Below are positions 1-10,940 of a stretch of DNA of 64,000 bases, piece after piece. The stretch lies in contig MARA01000010.1 in assembly GCA_001792895.1 (NCBI GenBank), positions 1,302,001-1,366,000 on the forward strand. The letters are read 5' to 3'. Each line of letters starts with the position of its first letter. Within the stretch, counting starts at the first letter, position 1. The notes beneath the pieces are model-generated. The model had not been told where the DNA came from. It did not search any database and saw nothing but the letters and a program-made list of their open reading frames with translations. The translations under genes were made by a program, and so were the position numbers. Source of the DNA: Lentinus brumalis. Lineage: Eukaryota > Basidiomycota > Agaricomycetes > Polyporales > Polyporaceae.

Positions 1-9
1 TGATGATAG

Positions 10-1391
10 CCGGCGCCGTACAATGGCCCGTATTTCCCAGCTATCTCGTATGAAGATAATATGTAAGCATTGAAGGTCATATTGCGACCATGACATGGCT
101 GACGTATCGGCAGCCGTGCCCAATACGCCGTTCTGCAACACCTTGGTGTCACGAGAGTTCTGTGTGTAGTCGGGTTCTCTATGGGAGGGCAGCAGGTGCG
201 TGGCGCTCATCATGCTATCCGACTCAGGATGAGATGATTATTGCGAGACAATAGGCTTACCACTGGGCCGCCGTATACCCTGACTTCGTGGACAAATTCG
301 TCGCCATCTGTTCATCGGCGCGCACGAGTCCACACAACATATGGTCAGATTCCTCGATATGTAACGGGCAGCACGAGTTGATAAATTATGACATCTCAAC
401 AGCTTCCTCGAGGGTCCGAAGGCTGCTCTGAAAGCTGCGCGTGACTTCGAGAATGGGCATTACACTTCTCCGCCCCAGGTTGGCATCCGGGCTTTCGCGC
501 GGGCATACAGCGCCTGGGCGTACGGACAGACGGTGAGAGACTGAGACCGACTGCTTCGCAAGTTCGTCTTCCATGAGATCTCACAAGTCAAATTGACAGT
601 GGTTCCGCCAACATCTGTACCGGATGGACGGTCTGTAAGTCGAATCGCTCAGCGGCGTCTACGCCTCCGTTACGACACTTTGAAACGTCGCTGTTCTTGT
701 CGCTCTTCTGACCATTTCTGACCGTGACATACTGACTGTTCTAACGGCAACAGATATCCTACGCTGGAATCCTTTCTTCGCGAGGCATGGGAAGGCAGGT
801 TCGTGACGAACTGGGACGCCAACGACATGCTCGCGCTGCTCGAAACCTGGCAACGCGGAGACATCTCGATCGTCCGAGACGGAGGGGATTTTGCGGGTTC
901 TCTGCGGGCGATCAAGGCCAAGGCACTGATTATGCCTTGCAAGACTGACCTCTATTTCTGCGTACGTGATTCTTGCGTTCCATCTGCCCGTCACTGTCAT
1001 TGGCCACTGACGCTGGGGTTTATTTGGGTTCTTTCTCGCGGATGGCCATCGGCACCGGCACGCCGTCGTATCACCGTTGTTGGAAAACTTCCGTCTCTTG
1101 CAATGATTGCGTTCGATGCAACGCTTTCGCGTCGTATGTCTCCGCGACTGTTCATGTCCTTGGGTTTCGGGGGCACCAGCCTGAAGACAGCGTCAATGAA
1201 GTCTCGCAGCTCCGGGACGCCGAGCTCGCTGTCATTGACAGCGTGTGGGGCCATGCTGGTATGTCCGAGCCACGGATTTGTCAAGGACGCGCTCATGTGG
1301 ACACTTTGGACCTCTCTTTCTAGCTGGCGGAGGCGCCAACGCTGCGGATGTCGCGTTCATAACTACGAAGATTCACGAATTTCTGGCCTAG
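10..1391 (+). CDS. MET2-like homoserine O-acetyltransferase family alpha/beta hydrolase, 5' partial
   Basis: This is the C-terminal part (about 247 residues) of a homoserine O-acetyltransferase-family alpha/beta hydrolase; the gene begins before the window. Inferred exons are 10-62, 114-195, 255-343, 403-532, 600-634, 754-961, 1180-1258 and 1324-1391, and all phases join. The nucleophile elbow GFSMGG lies at the end of the second exon, followed by the family stretch AYHWAAVYPDF and SARTSPHNI. The acid is expected at TDLYF and the histidine at VWGHAAGG near the C terminus. In the MET2 family the enzyme acetylates homoserine for methionine synthesis, but many basidiomycete paralogues are uncharacterised acyltransferases or hydrolases, so the substrate is not proven. 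The intron 962-1179 (218 bp) is about four times the local norm, and LYFC replaces the usual LYFP at that junction. Confidence 0.85.
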
Positions 1392-2735
1392 CGTGATAAG
1401 CAGTGGGAAACATTTACGTCGAAGCATAGAAACGGGCGGCACTTATATGCCTCGTTGCATGACAGGATATATAGTGTTGTGTGTACGCTGTCCATTCGAA
1501 AAGCGCTCTATGTACAAATATGACTGAATTGGTGCAGAAGCTCTTCTGATGACTTGCGCGTTTTTCTGCCTCAAAGTACTGTCCGAGGTTGGGAGCATGC
1601 TGCCACAGTCGCAACAGTTTCCATACGCCCTTTCGGCGGAGCCCATGCGAGAGTGGCAATAAGTAGGCGAATCAGTAGGAAGTAGTCAGTTGTTCCTGGC
1701 CACTAAAGTGGATCAGGTCTGTACTTGACAAATGACGCATCAAAATGGGGTGGGAAAGGCCACGTGGGTCCGCCTTCTGTGTTTTGGGTCGCTCAATGGG
1801 GTATATGTCTCGCACGATGCATGTGCAGCGTGCTCTTCTGTTTTGCGCTCGTAATCTGCAATAATCTGCAACTCTTGTGTTAGTGGCCCGGCACAGGCAT
1901 TTGACTGCGCGAGAAATAACTGTCCGTTGGTCTCCGTGAAAGGGTAATTGTCTCGAACGCACACCCCCACAACCACATACATACAGCAGGGTGCTACCAA
2001 GTACACCATTACATCTTACATTGCGGCTATGCTACAACAGAACATGGACGCAGATTTGTGTTGTACATGTTCGCGACCAGCTGTCTCATCATGGGTCCCT
2101 TACGCTGTTAATCTCCGAAGTCTGTTGTCAAGTAGCAGTTGCATATAAGTATGTACAATGTAACAACCTCGCGATCAGTGGTCACATACAGTGTCACGCA
2201 CGTTGTCGGGGCTTTGGGCTTGTAAGAAACGATTAACATTGCTCCTTCAAGTTCCCCTTGAGGGGCTGTGCATTAAGCGCACTGCCCCTACACTTCGTGG
2301 TCTCGACACCAGCTCATGGCGGTTGCTTCGCCCAGCTGATTGAGTCAGTCAAATTCTGCGTGCAGCTCTGCTGATATGTCTGCTTCGATCTTACGGGGTC
2401 TGAACAGTTGTAATACTGCGAGGCCATCATGTGTGCGTACCCGAGAAAGACATATGCACCCTGAAGGGAGAAGCTGGACTTCCGCATGACGAAACCATCT
2501 ACGCCGCACAGCGGTCGCACTGCCTGCAAGTATGGCATCTACCTGGGTATGTGCTCGACACTGCCGAAGAATCACGTTCCAAATGCTCACCAACGACACC
2601 AGCAACGCACAGTCGCTCATGCACAGCGTGCTCACGGATTCTGCATACAACACCTCCCCCCCCCCTACGTGGCCGTCGTTTCTTCCACATTCCCCGGAAA
2701 CTCGAGAAGACCGAACACTTGTGCCACTAAACATA
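1392..2735. other. intergenic, no gene recognised
   Basis: Only short open frames without family resemblance or a consistent splice pattern are visible on either strand. It holds the 3' flank of the MET2-like gene and the left flank of the MITE-like element. Confidence 0.5.
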
Positions 2736-3005
2736 TACTGTAGTGATCAATCGTTAGCAGCGGAGGGTTTGGCATGTGACACGGCTGTTCCGTAGTGGCA
2801 GGGCGGCAGACGGCCGCATGACGTGTGACAGAGGGTCAAACGGTGCCGTAGGCACCGCAAAATTGCTATTTATGGCCATTAAACACCGGATTTTGGCCTG
2901 TCACAAGCAGTGGGAGCCGCAGTGACCTGTGACAGGGCCCAAGAATAGCAGCAGAAAAGTGCCTTGTGACGCGTGACGCGCCGCTAACGATTGATCAGTA
3001 CAGTA
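2736..3005. mobile_element. MITE-like element with 21 bp terminal inverted repeats and TA target sites
   Basis: Bases 2738-2758 (beginning CTGTAGTGATCAATCG) are the inverted complement of 2983-3003 with a single mismatch. Each end is flanked by TA (2736-2737 and 3004-3005), the target duplication of Tc1/mariner-type elements. The 270 bp unit has no coding capacity. Its interior carries at least five GTGAC/GTCAC pentamers in both orientations, such as TGTGACAC, CCTGTCACA and CCTGTGACAGG, which may be subterminal transposase-binding sites. It sits 170 bp upstream of the MYND gene start. A non-autonomous DNA transposon is the best reading; no transposase is present in the window. Confidence 0.75.
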
Positions 3006-3095
3006 TGTGCCCTCCTTCCTAGACGGTCAAACGTAGCTCCGTGTGACCCACTGCATTTAGAACACCACCGCACGTGAGGTGTGTAGAACATCTCA

Positions 3096-3101
3096 TATAA
3101 A
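3096..3101 (+). promoter_or_regulatory. TATA box of the MYND gene
   Basis: TATAAA lies 74 bp before the predicted ATG at 3175, a usual distance in fungi. A pyrimidine-rich stretch follows it up to the start codon. Confidence 0.5.
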
Positions 3102-3174
3102 GACGTCCTCCTGCACGCTCTCGGAGCCTATTCCTCGCCGCTCTTTCACCCTTCCCCCCCGCCTTTCCGCTACA

Positions 3175-4044
3175 ATGCCCGCTCAATCCCGCATCGAAGT
3201 CGTATCCACCCTCCCTGCTCCTCACCCTATGACCGCTCTCTCTCGGTCATCGCGCAACGGCAAGTGCCTCAAGTGCGGAGCGACAACGTACTATGTCTGT
3301 TCGGCGTGCACCCAGTTTGCTTTCTACTGCAAGCCTGACCACATGCTGGAGGTACGTGTTAGGAGCCGCAGCCCCCGGTCGGTGACTGATCCAGTTGAGC
3401 ACAGGACTGGGACAAACACGGTCGCAAGTGCGAGACGTCAGACGTGCTCACGGTCACCGACACTGGGTTGTATTCGATGGTGTCCGACGACGACTGGGTG
3501 TCGTCCCTCGCAACATTGTCCATCGACAAGCACTACGCTGCAGAGCGCGCCGCCACCCCCACTGTTGCCTACGGCTGCCATCGTACTGTGCAAGGACTGT
3601 ATGCGAACCCGGACGCTGGTACGTACCCAATGAAGCTCTTGAACGGTACTCCGTCTGACTCCTGCCGTAGATTGTCTGTCTGTGGTCAACGTCCCCGTCA
3701 TTGCTGACTACCGATACCGCGTCGGCCCGGCCACGGCGTTGGTCGCATTGGTCGCACCGTTTGTCGGTCGCACGAATGTCGTCGAGACCATTGTGTCTTT
3801 CGGCGAAGACCTTCAGCCTCGTCGGTCGCCGCTCGCTTTCTACTTCAATGTCGAGAACACCGCTGACAAGTTGCATCCCAACGCCTGTATTGCAGCGCTG
3901 GTTGATAACTACCCTGGGTCGCCTCAGCCTTGGAGCGGCCCTGTCGTCATCATGAGAGGTAGTGACGATCTTGCATCGGACTTCTGCGACATCGAGGAAT
4001 CTGATATTGTCAACATTCGCGGGTTCTTTGGTCGCCTCCAGTAG
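3175..4044 (+). CDS. MYND-type zinc-finger protein
   Basis: Predicted protein of 254 residues from exons 3175-3351, 3405-3618 and 3671-4044, with phases consistent. A MYND finger spans about residues 30-69: CLKC, then CSAC, then YC, and after the first intron W-x2-H-x3-C (WDKHGRKC). One ligand position of the canonical C-x3-C pair is histidine (CKPDH), a conservative change. The remaining 180 residues (VNVPVIADYRYR.., VETIVSFGEDL.., ending IRGFFGRLQ) match no domain I can name. MYND fingers usually bind proline-rich partners. Lineage-specific MYND-plus-unknown genes are common in agaricomycetes, so the role is unknown. A MITE-like element and a TATA box lie just upstream. Confidence 0.8.
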
Positions 4045-7000
4045 ATTATGTCTGTCTCTGTGTTCGAGTTGTACACCGTCTGCATGTAGTGTGTGTTTGC
4101 CTGACTGGACGTCTTGATGTATGTATCAATGAAATGGTTATTCTTCACATCACGTGTTGTCTGCTACCATTCGAACGCTGGTTGTACTACATATTTCCAC
4201 CGTTGCATGCAAACTGGCCTGTCTTTGTACATTGTTTAAAAAGGTGGGTGATACTAAGTGGCACCTGTTGTGCTCAGCGGAAGTCATCATCATTCTCTAC
4301 TCTTCAAGTCATTTGGTGTGAACACCTGACTCCTTATTCACTTCATTTGTCTTTCATTTGTCAGCATTGGCTCGACCTCATGCCATGCACCCTTGTGCGT
4401 CCCACTGTTTCACTTTTCCGTTACTGCCTCCAGTTTCCGAATATGTATTTCCACCTGCGCATCCATCAGCCTCCACCGGCACGCACAGTATGATATGCCC
4501 CACACAACTCATCTTCTCAATGTACGAGACCCATTCTCTCGTAACGCAGGCATTATATTTTTACGTGATGGTGAAGAGGGTGACCAGTGTTTCTTTGGAC
4601 CCTTGTTATTTCTTGCAGTTGCCTCGACCTCTCAGATGGTAATGCCTGCCTTCAGCGGTGACTTTTGACCGCAGTTCTTACTACGCGGGCATTATGACAT
4701 GTCTGTCAGCCTCAAATGGTGTAATGCCGTGCGCTTCGGCCCGAACTACGCACCTTCGCAACTTCTATTCATTCATCGGAAGACCCTGGCTTGCACACGT
4801 TTTGGGACATGTGAGTGTTGTTCTGGCCTCATCAGGAAGGAACTTGTACAACTGAAGCCTCCGACACGCAAAGGACCCATCGCTGTATTGTTTCCTACTG
4901 ACGTCCGATCATCGTGGTGTCAGCTAGTGTGTAAAGTACATCATGTGTCATGCCACATCACGTACTTGTGTTGAACATGCTCAACCTCATGCTCCAACGC
5001 TCAGGGTATTTGCGGTGCAACGCCTCCATGTGGTCTTGCCTGACATGCATGTCCATTCAACAGATGTGTAGCTTTGATGCCACGCTGACAGTCACAGGTC
5101 ATGATCAAAATCGGCTTCACCAATGTTCCCCTCGTTCTCCTTGTGCTTCGTCCTATTGGTCGCCTCACTGTCGTGCACTCTGGCCCTTTCCTGTACAACA
5201 AAGTGCGTCCTTCCCTTCATCTACATCACACGTTGCTTACCGCTCACAGCGTCCTAGAACAACTTCCCCCTCACCTCCGTTATCGCCTCCGTTGACCAAG
5301 ACAGGTTCACACTTGCCGCTGATGTACACTGATCTCACCGTTGCTTCGCTTCAGGCTGGTGCACGTCCTGCAGGTGCAGTGGGGGATATGCATCTACAGC
5401 TTCTTGCTGTTGCCTAGCCCGCTGGTGGTCAAATCTGCAACGACACAGGTCTGAGTAGTATATTGCTTCTGCTTCCCAAGTCATGTAAGAGTCGCGGTGA
5501 GTCATCGAGTCAAGCAAATTGCTCTTGCTTCTGGTAAGAATTCATCCATCGTCATGCTCTTCAACTATTGCCAACGGCACGGCCGTCGCAGTGCAAAACT
5601 GTCCAAGCACATATGGGCCATGTTGCGATTGACTGTATGTGCGTCTGTCGGCGTCACTTCACGCTCACTACTTATGTCTTAATGCCCGCGTATTTGAAGT
5701 TATGAGTCAAACGGACAAACATGTGGCCAGGACTGCCCGGAGGGGCGCTGTTTATTCCATCAATAACTTCGGGCGTCTATATCGCAGCGGCCACCGTGCC
5801 TTCCCGCTTAAACCACTTTGCTTATGCCCGCCCAAGCTTGTCAGTAGACTTTACGATGACTCTTTCGCTTTCTCAATCTGCATGATAGACTACACTCTAA
5901 GCACTCCGCGACGCCGAAGCGCTCCACCCTCTGGCCGCTGAGTCCCCTCCGAGTCCGCTACCAGGTCAGGGTGTCTAGCTGTAATGTATATGTGAGTCGG
6001 ACCTCAGGCCTCAGGACAAACAACAACAGTATCGAATGTATGAGGATGGCTGGCGAACATTCCGAACACTGCTTGTGCGTATTCAAACTTGCTCATGCTA
6101 CATTGCACGCCGCACTGACGTTGTCTTTGATTAGATCAATTAGACCCGGTCTGGCTACAAGGAACCCTTGTCGATTCCATGAAGTGCGACGGAGGATGAC
6201 ACATGAGATCTGAGACGGCAGAGACGGACGGTTCAACAGCAATGTAAGCCACGGGCTCCTGACCATGTACTCTCTGCCATGATCGCTCAGGCCCCGAGGG
6301 CAAAACTGTAACCTCAAACTGTACAGTTTGTTCTCAGTACGACGGCCCCTCCTATACGACAACGTTCCGATCGGGTGTTTGGGCGAGACCGACTGACTGA
6401 TCACATCTGTCACCCTACGTGCTTCTTGAAGTTCCTCCAGCCTCCAGGATCCAGCACTAGCCGCCAAATGACCCGCTCACTTTTTTCGACACATGGGTCG
6501 TTCCTTGAAATCGCATGACCACCGGCGTCGCGATTCGCATATGACTTTTATCTCACGTACTCGTATATACCATTAGGCAGCACGCCGTGGCACACCAAGG
6601 GCGCTCGGAATGGCCGGCGCAAGGAGGGAAACGTGAACTGGAGGTGACCTCATACTTGCTCAGGGTTGTGCGTCTCTGATCGTTGATTCTTTATCATCAG
6701 GAGCCCTTGCTCAATCTTCCGCGCAGACGCGCTTCGGGTGGTTAATTAAACCTCATTGCAGCGCGGCGTCAGAACCAGATCCCAGCGACACACACTAGCA
6801 CCGTCCGACGACGTGCCGCATGCTCGTCCACGGGAATGCTGCGCTTGCTGGTGCACAACGTGCGATTGCAGGTCACGAACGACAGAACACGCCGCGCTCC
6901 GGACATGCGGCGTGAATGATGCTAGACGGGCGGATTCCCTCGGTGGCTCAGCCATACAACGATTCGGCGGCTTTGTGGTATTGTGGCCTCAAGACGCACT

Positions 7001-7271
7001 TGGGACCTCGCTTGTCACGGTACGCACGCTCCGTATATAATTTATCAGGCTGATCAGCTTCTGAGATCTTTGGAAGTGCTCTTCCCGGCTTGTGCGCGCG
7101 TACTGCTTAGTCGCCGGGGCCCTTTACACACCACGAATTTAGTGCTCGTGTGGCTGCGTCTAGCTCCCGCGAGACCTAATCGTACTTGACGTCTTCACTT
7201 TGGCGTTGTACGAGGAGTCGATACCCGACCTACCCTCTCCCCCCACCTCATCTACTCTTCTTGCCGCGACC
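4045..7271. other. 3.2 kb gene-free stretch
   Basis: Many short open frames occur (the longest near 4950-5417), but none shows a recognisable domain, consistent splice signals or an extended frame. The sequence is less GC-rich than its neighbours. I see no terminal repeats, transposase or reverse transcriptase motif. A TATATAA at 7034-7040 probably belongs to the dehydrogenase gene that starts at 7272. Decayed repeat or plain intergenic DNA are both possible. Confidence 0.45.
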
Positions 7272-8595
7272 ATGCATTGCGTCCGCGCGAACCTCGCCCA
7301 TGCGCCACCGAGACCCAAGTGGGGTGTGGCTAACATTCCAGATCTGTCGGGAAAGGTGATGATTGTCACGGGCGGGAACACAGGGATCGGGAAGGAGACT
7401 GTCAAGGTGCGTTGTGCTGCTATAGTGAACGTAGCATCGATGCACTGATACAATTGAACATTCAGGCATTGCTCGTGCGAGGAGCGAAAGTGTACATGGC
7501 GGCACGTTGTGAGACCAAGGCCTTCATCTCCATCGCGGAGTTACGTGCAGCGACGGGGAAGAGCGCGATCTTCCTGAAGCTGGACTTGGCCGACCTTCGA
7601 TCCGTCAAGGCTGCAGCGGCGGAATTCTTGAGGTACGTCAGCGGGTGCTGATAGCCAGGCTCCGCGAGCTCACGCGGGACGTTTTTGTAGCAAAGAGTCC
7701 AAGCTGGACGTACTGTTCAACAGCGGGGGTGTGATGTTTCCTCCTGTAGAGCAGTTGACTGCAGACGGCTATGACCTGCAATTTGGTACAAACGTCCTTG
7801 GTGCGTGGCGAGCGCCCCGGACCGGCAGTGTAAAAGCACAGCTAACTGACTGGCGGGCATCGTCACATGTAGGGCACTTTTATCTGACGCAGCTGTTGGT
7901 ACCAGTGCTGCTGTCAGGAGCGTCTCAATCACCAGACCAGCATGCCCGTGTGGTGAACACGTCGTCTATGGGACATGCGTCTGCGTCAGGCATCGATTTT
8001 GACACACTACGCGAACATGCGAAGCGGAAGAAGATGGGCACGCAGAAGCTGCACTACCAGAGCAAGTTTGTGGGTACTGATCTGTTGGCGGCCAGTGGGC
8101 GGTATGCGTTAGGCGGGCGGCTGACTTATTTTGCGTCATGTCATGTCGTGCCATGCAAGGCCACGGTGGTATTTTCGAACGAGTTGCACCGAAGGTATGG
8201 CGATCAGGGCATCATCTCCGTATCGCTCCACCCGGGAAATTCGAAGACCGATGTGCAACGACATGTCTCGCATCTGGAGCAGGTCCTCTCGGTGAGTAGC
8301 CCGCTGATCGCTTTAGAATGGAACTTAGGCTAAGGTGACGATGCAGGCGCCACTGCTACATTCCGCGTCAATGGGCGCACTGACTCAGTTGTGGGCCGGT
8401 ACCTCCCCGGACGGTCTTCAGCTCGGAGGGGAGGTGAGTGCGGTGTAGTATCTTAGTGCACGCTTGTGACTGACGGAACTCGGCCAGTACCTCGTTCCGT
8501 GGGCGCGGCTTGGGACAGCGCGAGCAGAGACACATGATGCCCAGCTGGGGAAGAAGTTGTGGGCATGGATGGAGAATGCTATACGAGAAGTGTGA
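7272..8595 (+). CDS. short-chain dehydrogenase/reductase, retinol-dehydrogenase-like, with altered catalytic tyrosine motif
   Basis: Predicted 311 residues from seven exons: 7272-7406, 7466-7632, 7691-7800, 7873-8069, 8160-8291, 8347-8433 and 8488-8595. The cofactor motif TGGNTGIG lies at about residues 33-40. LDLADLRS follows and gives the adenine-ring aspartate. The serine region is VVNTSSMG and a typical SDR C-terminal half follows. The usual catalytic Y-x-x-x-K is not intact: the sequence is LHYQSK, so the position four before lysine is histidine and a tyrosine sits three before it. If the exon border at 8069/8160 is right, activity may be changed or lost. The family acts on alcohols, ketones or retinoid-like substrates with NADP(H). 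The start was chosen as the first ATG before the Rossmann strand. Confidence 0.85.
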
Positions 8596-8832
8596 TAACC
8601 TGCAGTCGTAGCCAATACAGTGGTCGTTGATCTGTTGAGTCATGTATGTTACCTAGGTTCTATGTCTGGCTGGAAAGCTAGACAGAAGTCCCTGCAACGC
8701 GCTCACGTGACCGCGTGCCATGTCCGATTGCACCCCGGAGGGAGGCGGAGGATCGCAGTCAGCGTGAGGTCGGCCTATATGACAACATGCTGCCCGTCGT
8801 CCGCGCATACAGCTTGCCTCTCGACCCCCACC

Positions 8833-10940
8833 ATGTCCTCGACCCCTAAGCTCAAACGCGTCTGCATCGTCGGCGCCGGCGCGTCTGGCATGTCTGCTGC
8901 CTACGCTCTCAGCAAGCACCCCGACAAGTTCCACGTCACAGTATTCGACAAGCAATCCGTTGCTGGAGGCATGGCTACCTCGATCGACATCGACGCCGAC
9001 AAGTACGGTGCCTCGTACATCAACGACGGCGTCCAGGGCTGCAGCCCAGTCTTCGCGAACACGCTCCGCATGTTCAGGATGCTCGGCTTCGAGCCGACGG
9101 AGGTCGGCATGCAGTGAGTCCCTTCTCTCCCTAGTGATGATTATATGCGGTAGTAACTCGCCACAGAATCAGTTTCGGCAAGGGCGAGAACTTTTGGACC
9201 AATGTCTTTCCCTCCGAGCTCGTCACTAAATTTCAAAAGGACATCGCGAAGTTCGGGCGCGCACTCTCCACCATCAAGAAGCTCGAGCCTGTGTTTGCGG
9301 CGATTCCTGTGCACACCATGCTACGCATGTTCGGCTTCTCCACAGAGTTCGGCGAGCGAATGGTCTATCCGCTCGTCGCTCTCTTCTTTGGCACCGGCAA
9401 CCAAACCCCTTACATCTCCTCCGCCATCCTGGTGCGTGCCAGAGATACCAGAACGCGACCTCTACCACTTACATACTGTTTCATAAGGAACGCGTCTTTA
9501 TGGATCCAAGCATGAGGCTTTTTGAGTATGACGAGAAGAGTTTGCTTGCGAGTATACCCACCATGCTTGCGTTCCCCAAGGTAAGCGTCGCATATAATCG
9601 GCGGTGGAGACATGCTCAGCAGATTCATTGGCAGCTTCACGACGTGTACCAAGCTTGGCGGGAGGAAATATCGTCCCGCGGGAACGTAGAGTTTAAGCTC
9701 GGCAACGAGGTCCTCCGCGTCCTGTCGCGGACAGCGAAGAAGGACGGACCCGTTCGTATCGAATATCAACTAGGTGAAGGTGACGACGGAAGCGAGCAGC
9801 ATATAGCCGCATTTGATGAGCTCATCCTTGCCATCGACGCCGATTCATGCCTGAAACTACTGGGCAAGGAGGCGACATGGAGGGAGAGGAAGGTCCTAGG
9901 TAGCGTCAAGTACCTCTACGACGTGACCATCACACACAATGATCTCGATTACATGAACAAAGTGAGCCGTCACGCATTGACACTTCGTCAAATACTGTAC
10001 GGATACTTAACCGAATCTATGTACTGGCAGTACTACGAGACGCAGTACAGCCCAAAGCATAACGCTCCGCTATCTGCCGCAGGCAGCGCTCAAGAGCGCG
10101 AGCAGATGACGGAGGCTTTCGACTTCGCCGCGCACAAATTTCGCCCTCTCTACTATACGATGCAATATGACCAAGACAAGTCGAAGATTGAGATGAGTTT
10201 CGACCTTACCCACTATCAGCCCCAGTTTCGTGGAGAGAAGCCGGCTGGTCCGATCTCCCCTCTGATCGCTCCGAACATCGCAACGAATGCGACCCCTTGT
10301 CTGACTATGCTCGAAGAGCTCAAGACGAGAAAGGCGGACGTCCGGGGGAGAGCGCGAGGACTGGGATGGACGCAGACGGGAAGCCGGAGCCTCCTCTGGA
10401 GAAGCATGTCTTCCAGACGATCTTCCTTGATCGCGACGGCAGCCAAGGCTTGTGGACGTGGGGGGAGATCAAAGGAGAGAAGCGTATCCACGAGAAGTGG
10501 TGGAAACAACAAAGTCATCGCTGGCAGCACTATGTCGAGGTCGTGCCGTGGATGATGTTCATCAACGGCAAACAGAACACTCAGTGCGTCCCCCTCGCTC
10601 TCATTGATGCAGTACTGATCACACTCAATTTGAAGTTACGCGGGAGCTTGGTCCGGTATTACGTGCAGATCCTCCCGTTTAACGCCCATACTGACCATGA
10701 ATTGACAGTCTTGAACATGCACGAGCTCGCGGTGACCTCCGGCTTCGCAGCTGCGTACCGCCTGGGTGCCGACTATCCCTTCCATGGGGACGAGGACTGC
10801 GAACGCCTGTTCAGACTCTACCTGATGCTGAGCCACGGGGTACGATTGGTACGTCATCCTCGGCCGGAGGCACCTTCGTGCAATGACCTAGAGCGGCGAT
10901 CTTCTAGCGGAAGGAAGATCGCAAGGGGCTATTCGCATGA
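8833..10940 (+). CDS. FAD-dependent amine-oxidase-like oxidoreductase (one apparent frameshift)
   Basis: The N terminus holds the dinucleotide fold VGAGASGMSAAYAL (about residues 13-26), followed by an FAD amine-oxidase-like body and a conserved C-terminal block LNMHELAVTSGFAAAYRLG. Exons: 8833-9113, 9167-9431, 9488-9580, 9623-9961 (the acceptor could equally be 9635, in frame), 10031-10583, a 20 bp microexon 10636-10655, 10709-10848 and 10908-10940, for about 574 residues. The frame breaks inside the fifth exon: upstream of CCCC at 10293-10296 one frame is coding, downstream another. One extra C rejoins them and every later splice phase fits. I read this as a base-call error, though a real lesion or a weak-donor intron is not excluded. 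The substrate is unknown; such proteins are annotated as flavin-containing amine oxidases or NAD(P)-binding Rossmann proteins. Confidence 0.8.

Noticed and set aside
803..1396. 197-codon open frame over the MET2-like gene
   Set aside because: Only its first part is an exon; the rest is intron and out-of-frame exon sequence.
7731..8333. 200-codon open frame across the dehydrogenase
   Set aside because: It reads through two introns (7801-7872 and 8070-8159); splicing is needed to give the SDR sequence.
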